From contig CM077672.1 in the NCBI GenBank assembly GCA_039707655.1, positions 199,678,537 through 199,742,536 of the forward strand: 64,000 bases of DNA, written 5' to 3'. Below are positions 56,175 through 64,000 of the stretch, in pieces. A model generated the notes under the pieces. It did no database searches. It was given only the letters and a program-made list of their open reading frames with translations, and was not told the DNA's origin. Within the stretch, counting starts at the first letter, position 1; each line of letters starts with the position of its first letter. The position numbers and the translations under genes were made by a program. This stretch comes from Elymus sibiricus. Taxonomy: Eukaryota > Streptophyta > Magnoliopsida > Poales > Poaceae.

Positions 56175-56189
56175 AACCTACCCCCCTTA
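56175..56189 (-). promoter_or_regulatory. Polypurine tract of element G
   Basis: Minus strand TAAGGGGGGTAGGTT next to the LTR, preceded by CTCGAGGACGAGATTT, a typical 3' end signature of plant gypsy elements. Confidence 0.85.
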
Positions 56190-57030
56190 CGATAAATCTC
56201 GTCCTCGAGATTTGGTTGCTCAGGGAACAAACATGAATATTCTGACTTAAGGAAACCGTTTCCAACTCGGGTATCCTTTTTCCTTCATGTTCCCTATGAA
56301 TTCCATCTGACTGACTGCCTTGCTCTGGGGTGGTTTGCTTCACTATACCCCACATTCTGACAGGTCTTCCTTCATATGTTCATCCTTGCTCTGACTTCAA
56401 TTCTTTTATGTCTGCTGGCTTGTCTGATATTATCACGACCGGGATTTCCATAAGTCCGGGAGTGACTTCCCTATTGACGTGTCCTTCTTCTATTCAGCAT
56501 TGATAGTATCCCTGGAGTTGTGTACAAATTTCCTCGGTGGGCATGAAACATTTATTCCTTGAATCGGGTTACTCAAGTAGATGCATGTCCTCCGGGTTCA
56601 AAACGATGCTGAGAATCATAACTGTTATCTTGGTGGAATCTGACTGCCTGTAGGTAGTTCTAAATCTTGCTGACTTCTTTGTCTCAGATCCATACCGTGT
56701 TGTGCATGCAACAATTATCATACCTGTATTGCTGGTCTTGCTCCTTCATTATTGTTCTCTTTTTCTGAAAATTTTGCCGAAAGAACTTGGCCTTATAAAT
56801 CCTTAATTCTTCATGTGACCATAGGTGACGTCGGGTGCAATACTCCGGCAAACATACCTTATCCTTATCCTTTGATCATGCAACAGCGCTTAACTGGCAA
56901 GTTCATCATCTCTCAAGCTCTAACTGTGGGGCAATGATCATCCGAACCTTTGCATGAAATTGGCAAATAAATCAGTAGCCACCAGAATGGTCTTTACAAC
57001 TCAGATCTGGGACATTACTGAAATAACTCA
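56190..57030 (-). other. Element G interior, non-coding
   Basis: No supportable ORF longer than about 60 codons and no gag/pol motif. I see nothing else in it. Confidence 0.55.
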
Positions 57031-57034
57031 ACCA

Positions 57035-57275
57035 TGGCTCATGACGGCTGAAAAACAGCTCAGAGCATGAGACAGTGTTGATAAGAAGAATGTAGCAGTT
57101 CCCTAAGACGTCCGAAGAACAGCTCAGAGCATAGGGTCGCTACTACAAAAACAAACTCAACAGCTGCCCGAGACGGCCGAAAAGCAGCTCAGAACATGGG
57201 CCGGCTGTTAAAAAGAGAAATATAAAGGCAGCATCCACCCTGAACGGCCGAAAGCAGCTCAGAACACAGGCATGG
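57035..57275 (-). repeat. Tandem repeat array 1 in element G
   Basis: About four units of roughly 60-65 bp, each with GACGGCCGAAAAGCAGCTCA followed by GAGCATGGG-like text (near 57048, 57110, 57170 and 57233). Confidence 0.85.
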
Positions 57276-57734
57276 TGCCGTTACCAGAGAAAGGTAAGCA
57301 AGGGTTCATCAGGATCATATACCAGATTCACAGTTACTTGTGTAAAGCTCACTGCTGTGGTCAATCATACATGATATCACTTTGTCGGGTGTGAGGAAAC
57401 TGGCCTTGATATCCACTGTCAGGATTGTCGTCCCAACATTGTCTTGCTTCATAACTTATCAGACATTGCATCACACTGAGGTGTATCACTGACTTTCTTC
57501 CTCTTCCTGTGGTTGTCGGATTCTCACCGTGCTTGCATCATCGTACGAGTGACTTGCATGATCTTGGTAGCATGCTCACAATATATATATGGAAACATGG
57601 GTAACTAAGCATTTGATTCCCGAGGCAGACTTGTGTCCTGACTAGCTCGTGTTTCTGACCCAACTGCTGCGGATCTGATTCTTGAGATGCACTGCCAACT
57701 CACTGTATAATTACTTGTACCAATGACAATGACT

Positions 57735-58090
57735 GTTGGTAGTGCCGTACTGACGAAGACTGGATAGCTTGTGTTGGAAGCCATCGAGAGTAGCGTGCTA
57801 AGGAAGACTCGATATCTTATGCTCGAAGCTTTCGCCGGGATAGCGTGCTGAAAAAGACTGGGTACCGTGCTTCAGAAGCTTCTCCTCCTGGTTGCTTGCT
57901 GGGGAAAATTCGGTGCCTTATGCCAGAAGCTTTCTGCGCTGGCTTACTGAAGAAGACTGAGTATCTTACACAGGAAGTTATCCACACATCGTGCCGAGGA
58001 AGACAGCGGAACCTTGCATCGTAAGCTTCTCTGGTAGCATGCGGAGGAATACTGGGTTGCTTACTCCAAAAGCTTCTCTCCGTGATATGC
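57735..58090 (-). repeat. Tandem repeat array 2 in element G
   Basis: About seven diverged units of roughly 50 bp with the pattern GTGCTGAGGAAGACTGGGTA then CTT(A/G)(C/T)(A/G)C(C/T)(A/G)GAAGCTTCTC. The units are too diverged for recent slippage. Confidence 0.8.
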
Positions 58091-58509
58091 GGACTGAATG
58101 CCATATACATACCCTTGATATTCCTTTGACTGGAAATATATTGTGGTCTTGCACAAAAATTGTCTTCCTGCTGATGTAATCATTACTGATGTGAAGATTG
58201 CTCCACTGAGGTAAATCTTGATGTTGATAATCAATTCAGAATATCATTTGCATTCAGATCAGATATTCCCAATACAATGCAGTCCACTGATAATTCCATA
58301 TTGTTTAGTTGCGCTTCAAAATATTTGAATTCTTTACTGATTCTTCGAGTTCGGTGTCGGTTGATGAGCAACTTTCATAAGGGGAAATAAGGTAACACCG
58401 AAGGCCCAAAGAAAGAAGCAAAAGAAACGACTTAAACAAAAGCACACACAGCATTAAGATTGCATACAAGCAACATCACATTTTACAGCTATTCACCTCA
58501 CTATGCATG

Positions 58510-58514
58510 CCTAC
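58510..58514. repeat. TSD of solo LTR H, left copy
   Basis: CCTAC, matching 62599-62603. Confidence 0.9.
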
Positions 58515-60038
58515 TGTGACACCCTGGTTTTCGCTCCTTGTTTTTTTCCTTCGCGGGATTTGACTCCCGTCCTTTTTCGATGTTCTTGGATTTTCTCTCG
58601 CTCTTGGGTATATGAAGATGGTCATTTAGTCTTGCCTTCCCTATCCAACCAGAGATTCTTCCTAGATCAACCTTGCCACCCAAGATATCTTCTCAGGATT
58701 CTGCCACCAAAACCCTACTCTTCGGTCTACCGGAAGGGAAACCCTAATTCCTTCCGTTACAAAGGAACCCCAATTTCCTTTCATCTGTTGCCTCCCAAAC
58801 TTTTCCCAGAGTCTCTCCTATATCTATAAACCCTGGATATGCAAAAATATTGCCAAGTCATTTGCAATATTTTTCATTTAAAATTAATTCCTTTTTTTGC
58901 CAGTTAAAGGAATTAAATCCAGGAAAATATCCATCCATCTCCAAAGTTCAGGAAAACTTGTGGAGATATTCTTTGTGATCATATTGAGCTCCAATAAAAA
59001 TATTGGCCAAAATTAAATAAGGGAAATTGCCTTTTCCTATTTAAATCCAATATTGCAATTTGGGCACTTTCCAAAGGAGCTACCATTTTGGTAGCAAGGA
59101 AAAATCCCAAATAATTTTTGGAGCTTCTCCTATCCATATCTTCACCATTTCCATCAAAATCTCAAGTTCCACCAATTAAATTTCGAGCACAACATCCATT
59201 TGAAAATTCTGTCCAGATTTCCAGTTTGCAAAGGAAGTGCTTGTTCCCTTGATCTTTTTGGGCTGATATTTTTCAGGGTAGTTAACAAGGATAAATCACC
59301 TCTGGATACCAAAAACCAGCCCATTTCATCTAGCCAATCCTCCCCAGTAAATTATCTAAGTTTCTGTTCAGATTGAATCTCTGTGAAGGAAGTACCCTCA
59401 TGGATGATCAATTTGAGCTGAAACTTTTCCAGCTACCTCTCATGTCCAAATTATTACTCTCCACCAAAAATCATCCAAATCCATCTAGCCATTTGACCTC
59501 TACTTCCTCATTTGCATTTCTGGTCAGATTGGTGCTTTGTGAAGGGAGTACCATCTAGGGATGTCCATTTGTGCTGCAATTTTGCCCAGATGGTCACCTT
59601 AGTGAGTGGTCACTCTCAGCCATAGATCAGGCCAAGAGGAGCACTGTGGTGGACATGGCACATGTCAAACACCTTGCTGCCAGCTATTGTTTGACCAAGG
59701 TGCAGTCACATCAGGGCTCTCTGTTCTTTCTTGAGGGGTCAAGTCAGCTCAGTGATGCGTGGAGAACACGCCAGACACTATTTGGCAACGTGTGGGGCGT
59801 GGCACTGCCGTGGCCACGCGGTGACCACGGGCAGAGCGTTACAAAACCGCGCCCTGTGCATTGGAGTCGTCGGGAGTGCGCCTCCAGCGGGTTCTAGCTC
59901 GTCCGCGAGCGCCGGCGAGCTCTCCCCCTTGTCCCGTAGCTCGTGGCCGCTTCTGCCGACATGGGTTCTCCGCTCGAGCTTCGCCACGGTGCCACCCTCT
60001 CGGAGCTTCGTCCGGCGTCGGCTAGTCCTCCCCGCGGC

Positions 60039-60046
60039 TATATAAG
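60039..60046 (+). promoter_or_regulatory. TATA box of solo LTR H
   Basis: CGGCTATATAAGCAAGCCCC, a strong plant TATA context. The transcript would start about 60070. An ATG follows at 60121. Confidence 0.75.
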
Positions 60047-61792
60047 CAAGCCCCGAGCCCCTCTCGAGCATCAGCAGCCCCGCCCCCTTCCCATTCGAGC
60101 TCCCCGAGCTCTTCCTCGCCATGGCAGTAGCTCTGCCGCCCGACCCCTCGAGCCAACCCCGCGCCTTGGGCCTTCCCCTCCTCTCCATCCTCGCCCTCAG
60201 ACTACTCCAGAGCCCGCCTGCACCGCCGCCCTCTCCAATTTCAGCCGGAGTCGGCCGTGCCCGCCACCCCAAGCGCCGCCATGGCCGTCTTCTCTGCCGC
60301 CGAACCTCCACGACGAATCCCAACCCGTGGCCCTCCCCTCTTCCTTCCCTCTCCGCCCGAGACCTCCTCTACGGCCGACTGAGCCGCCACCGTTCTCGTT
60401 CTAGCCGGAGATGTGCTGCCAGAGTAGCCCCGCTGTTGGCCGACGGCCGCCGTGCCCGGGTCAGTGGTGACGGCGTTGTGGGCCGTCCCGTGCAGCTCTG
60501 CAGCCACCTTTGGGCGCGGCGTAGTGCCCCGGTTCCGGCGAGCCCATCGGCAGCCCTCCCCGTGCTGCCAGTCGTCTGTTACGACGGCAGCGGCGGCGCC
60601 CCTGTCCTGCTTCGGTCAGGAGCGAGACGACCAGAGGAGAAAGGGAGGAGGAAAGAGAAAGGGATAGGGTGGGCCCCGCCTGTAAGCCAGAGAAGACTAA
60701 GTCAACCCGGGCCCGCTGTCAGATTAAGTGAAAGCGTAAACCTCAGAGTGCGCTTTCGTTTTTTTTCAGCCGGCGGCCGAAGTGGCTATTTAGCGGACGT
60801 TCACCAATTAAAGCCAGAAACGAACTGTTTTTTGTTTGTTTAACCGCTTAACGAATGAACGGCCCTAACTTCGCGACCGTAACTCCGATTGAGGTAAACC
60901 CAATGCCCACGTCTTCAGCTCGTCGAGCCCGTTCCGATGGAATCATTTTCATAATGTTTCCATACTGTGAAAATGACCATTTTGCCCTTGCCCTTAATCA
61001 GCCCCCTTCGAGAGGGAAACTTTCCGGCAAATCTTTCCGCGAGCCCATCGCACTTCTTCTCGGTGACTCCGTCCACCCCCTAGGCAAGCCGACCATCTGA
61101 TATATGCCCTGAAGCATTGTTCTGTGTTATTCTTGTGTGTTTAATTAATGTTTATGCCTGTGTTAGAAATAGTTAAACTCCGGCTAGTTTGAATTTGCTA
61201 TCTGCATTACCTGCTAATGCTCATCATGTTATCGCACTAGTGACTCGTTGTGATATTGTACGGAGATAGGTTGTTACGTTTTCATAATTGTTACATCATG
61301 CATGATTACTGTTATTGCAATATTATGAAATGGGACTTAATGATAACAACCTCCTCCGTCGACTGGATCGAGTCATAGTGCCACCTATCCGGACTTACCC
61401 GTGCAGCCACATTTGCCGGTATGGGACGGCCCTAGCTTGGTTTATTGTCCTGCCTCTTGTCGGTACCACCAAATAGGGAAGGTTATGCGTGTGCGCTACC
61501 CTGGCCTGGTAGGCGGTGATAACCTTGTGAGCCCAAGTTGAGTTATTTACCGGCGTCCCCGTTTGGGACAGTGTTTGGCCACGACGGTGGCAGGTGTCAC
61601 GGGGTGACACGGAGGCCACCCAGGACATGACCCTGGGAGGGTATGATTGTCGGTGGGACCGTAAGAGTGTCGGGCAATAGACAAGGTTTTGTTGGAGCAG
61701 CACTGGTCCACCCGAATGGGAACATGTACTAAAGTACAAGGCCAGCAGCTCCATGGTGTGGGTAAAGTGCGCAACCTCTGCAGAGTGTAAAT

Positions 61793-61804
61793 CTATTCGA
61801 ATAG
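61793..61804. promoter_or_regulatory. CTATTCGAATAG palindrome in H
   Basis: Preceded by CTCTGCAGAGTGTAAAT and followed by CAGCGTCCTCGGTCATGG, as in F and G. Confidence 0.7.
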
Positions 61805-62598
61805 CAGCGTCCTCGGTCATGGACAGTTCGTATAGGCCCCTATTTGGTCTGTGTCGAGTCTGGAGGAACAAACTATATAATGTTATTGCTAAGACTAAAC
61901 CAGAGAATGGTAAGGTTTGTCAGGCTTGCAGTGCAGATACATGGACATCAGTTGATGTCAGAGGTTTGAATGCTAGCCATAAGATGGCTATGAGATAAGC
62001 GGTCGGGTGACCGCAAAGCTTGGATCGGATTTGGATCGTGAGCATATTCAAAGTTCGGATTATTTACCTGATATACTTTACTGCATTTACTTCAGTAATT
62101 ATCATGCTAGATAATCCTGCTATAACCTGATAATTAATGCTGCTAGATGACTAATCTTGCTAGATAATTTTGCCATGACATGATAGTTAATACTGTTAAG
62201 ATAACAAATGCATGCTTGAATGCCATGGTTTGCTTTGCGTGGTGTATATGTTGGTTTGGTTTGCTTGCGAGTACATTCAAAAGTACTCAGCGGCCTTCAA
62301 TGTGGCCAGGTTCACCTAAGGATCCGACGTTCGCTAGCGAGGAGCCGGAGCGTTCGCGGGCTAGAAGAGTAACCCAGTCAGATCCCTGTGGATTGGAGCC
62401 GCACCAAGACCATGCTGCCTTAGATAGAGCTTTTCCGCTGCCATCACCCTTGTGAGATATCCTGTAAGACTGATATATTCATTAATAGAAAAGTCTGTGT
62501 TCATGATACTTGTTGTAAAAGCGCATGCCAGAGTGATCTCCTGTGCTGGTATACGCGGCGACCGTCTGACTACAGTGGTATTCAGGCGGGGCGCCACA

Positions 62599-62603
62599 CC
62601 TAC
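62599..62603. repeat. TSD of solo LTR H, right copy
   Basis: CCTAC. Confidence 0.9.
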
Positions 62604-63310
62604 TTAAGCACACAATTCTTGAGGAAACTCCGGTACTACGATCTAATATGCGGTGGCGGTGTGAACGAAAATGGATCAGCGTGTGGAGGGGTTGGTGTAA
62701 GCAGAGCTACACCAAGCGCTGGCTCTGCACCGGTTGCATCTGGACCGGCTTAGGGATGAGGACGAACTCGGTGATCATGTAGCGTGACACGGATATCACG
62801 ACCACATCATCATCAAGCGTACGGAAGGGAACCGTGCTCGTCCAAGGAATGGGTGATAGGATAGGGTAGCGGAGGAAAGCAGGGTCTGCTGACATTGCTC
62901 ATTCCTGATAACAGAGATCAGTAAGGGTTGCCAAACAGCGGGTTGGATGGCAAGATCCGGGGTAGAAACATGTCTACCACTGAAACGATAGGTGTGGCTG
63001 AAGAGAAAATATTTGTGTGATACCTGTGCATCAATCCTGCAAGTGATGGACACCACTAGGTACCTCGGCATCACTCCGCTGGGACAGAGATGACACCAAA
63101 CACCAAAGAGCGAGTATGCAAAGCGGGAGGGTAGTGGATCGAGACCGATGCCACCTACACTCACAAGATCAGCCGTTAGTGACAAGATAATAAGTCTATA
63201 TGCATCCTATGCGACAACCAAATGAAGCAATCAAGTGCGGCAAACCGACTAGACTGTATACTACCGGTTTCTAACGCTCGGGCTGACTAGGGCGTCCTAC
63301 AGCCAGACCT
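62604..63310 (-). other. Element G leader region
   Basis: Region between H and the primer site, corresponding to the 5' part of G's interior. No convincing ORF: a 129-codon minus-strand frame (62796-63185) has no gag features. Confidence 0.5.
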
Positions 63311-63322
63311 GCTCTGATACCA
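63311..63322 (-). promoter_or_regulatory. Primer binding site of element G, tRNA-iMet
   Basis: GCTCTGATACCA in the plus strand, the exact complement of TGGTATCAGAGC, 5 bases from the LTR. Confidence 0.95.
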
Positions 63323-63327
63323 ATCGC

Positions 63328-64000
63328 TGTGGCAGCCCGGCTCAGAGAGACCGGAACACCCCGTATTCCAGCCCAGAGATCAAGTCTTCTGGAATACGGC
63401 ACTGCTTGGCATAGAACAAATCAGCTCTTTATTACAAATAACACGGGTACACGGGTTCTGAAGGCACAAAGGTTACAGGGGCACGGCGACAGTTCGCCTG
63501 CTCAGATAGCTCTATGCTAGCAGCGGAACAACTCGTAGCGGAATAACTTCTAGCAGCGGAACAACGACGACGATGATGAACTCCATTCCGCAGGGACTCT
63601 GGCTGGGACGTATCCTAGAGCGCAACCTCGGGGTCCTCGACAAACAGGCAATCATGGAATCACCTGCAATCTGGCATGACACGCTAGGTGAGTACTTTGA
63701 ATGTACTCGCAAGCTCATAGCAACCAAAGCAATCAAGACATACAACAGCATGGCATTTACAGGTTAATCATCAAAGATGAACATGATACTACTAGAACAA
63801 CATGAGCATGGCAACAACATGAGCATGGCATGTACATGTAATTCATGAACAGGATGATACTAACACTAGCATGCAAGGGGTTCGACATTTAAGGTCTCAT
63901 GGACCAACTTACTCTGCTCGGACATGATCTCGTAACCACAAACTTACCATCATGATCATCACATGACCACACGGAGCTTGATCTCTACCTGTGATCATCG
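63328..64000 (-). repeat. Element G 5' LTR, partial
   Basis: Collinear with 51796-52468 of the 3' LTR, about 97% identical by hand count. Cut by the window edge. Confidence 0.95.

Larger units (their letters stand above)
58515..62598 (+). mobile_element. H: 4.1 kb solo LTR inserted in element G
   Basis: Starts TGTGACACCC, ends GGCGGGGCGCCACA, and is flanked by a perfect TSD (CCTAC) with no primer site or interior, so it is a solo LTR left by LTR-LTR recombination. Distantly related to the G LTR and in opposite orientation. TATATAAG promoter at 60039-60046. The 240-codon open frame from 60121 is GC-driven leader sequence with no domain. Confidence 0.92.
51796..64000 (-). mobile_element. Element G: giant-LTR non-autonomous retrotransposon (with H nested inside)
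   Basis: 3' LTR 51796-56174, polypurine tract, about 3 kb of interior (56175-58514 and 62599-63327), iMet primer site (63311-63322), then the 5' LTR from 63328 to the window edge. The 673 bp of LTR that can be compared differ at about 21 positions (about 3%) by hand. The interior has no gag or pol but two tandem-repeat arrays, fitting a LARD. The left TSD candidate is ATTGC (51791-51795). Confidence 0.9.

Noticed and set aside
60121..60843. 240-codon GC-rich plus-strand ORF in solo LTR H
   Set aside because: It lies in the leader part of an LTR, is Pro/Arg/Ser-rich from composition alone, has overlapping open frames on both strands and shows no domain.
1..64000. CRISPR array, operons or bacterial signals
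   Set aside because: No array of equal repeats and spacers. The whole window is plant nuclear DNA.

Overview
The window is plant nuclear DNA, most likely from a Triticeae grass (wheat, barley, rye or Aegilops). The inference rests on very dense nested LTR retrotransposons, Athila-lineage Ty3/gypsy elements primed by tRNA-Asp, LTRs carrying a GGCGCGCC-rich hairpin, a CACTA transposon starting CACTACTACAGG, and a Stowaway MITE starting CTACCTCCGTCCC. No intact host gene is visible. Elements were delimited by hand from TG...CA ends, primer sites, polypurine tracts and target-site duplications (TSDs).

Layout. (1) 1-8500: element A, an Athila-like gypsy element on the minus strand with gag, protease, RT-RNase H and integrase all present but broken. 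Its 3' LTR lies off the left edge, and its 3' tail (1-893) is folded into a ~400 bp inverted repeat. (2) 8571-17960: remnants of a minus-strand host gene. One exon is split by element D (8729-15759, plus strand, complete, TSD TCCTT), a short non-autonomous relative that keeps only a gag-like ORF. (3) 15.8-25.7 kb: a mosaic of direct and inverted copies of promoter, exon and intron modules from that gene, a 22 bp motif found about ten times, a 69 bp minisatellite and a TIR MITE. (4) 25.9-27.3 kb: a strand-asymmetric purine-rich repeat tract. (5) 28038-33669: a non-autonomous CACTA element (TSD TTA) carrying a B3-domain gene fragment, a decapeptide-repeat coiled-coil pseudogene, a Stowaway MITE and subterminal repeats. 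(6) 33670-34103: a likely host-gene 5' region whose reading frame is interrupted 33 bases after the ATG by element C.

(7) From 34104 to the right edge lies a five-level nest. C (Athila-like, minus) is interrupted at 37648 by B (Athila-like, minus, gag-pol remnants). B's 5' LTR is interrupted at 46978 by F (plus, 3.5 kb LTR, tRNA-iMet primer). F is interrupted at 51796 by G (minus, 4.4 kb LTRs, no gag-pol). G holds H, a 4.1 kb solo LTR with TSD CCTAC. LTR divergence counted by hand (B about 4%, G about 3%) agrees with this insertion order.

The most unusual signals are: an internal promoter-like module in A and B that resembles the LTR promoter and, in B, shares an identical 57 bp hairpin with it; post-pol accessory ORFs with different N-termini joined to a common C-terminus; a 256-residue ORF in F with a fold pattern like a double-stranded-RNA-binding domain; and a palindromic CTATTCGAATAG box in otherwise diverged giant LTRs.
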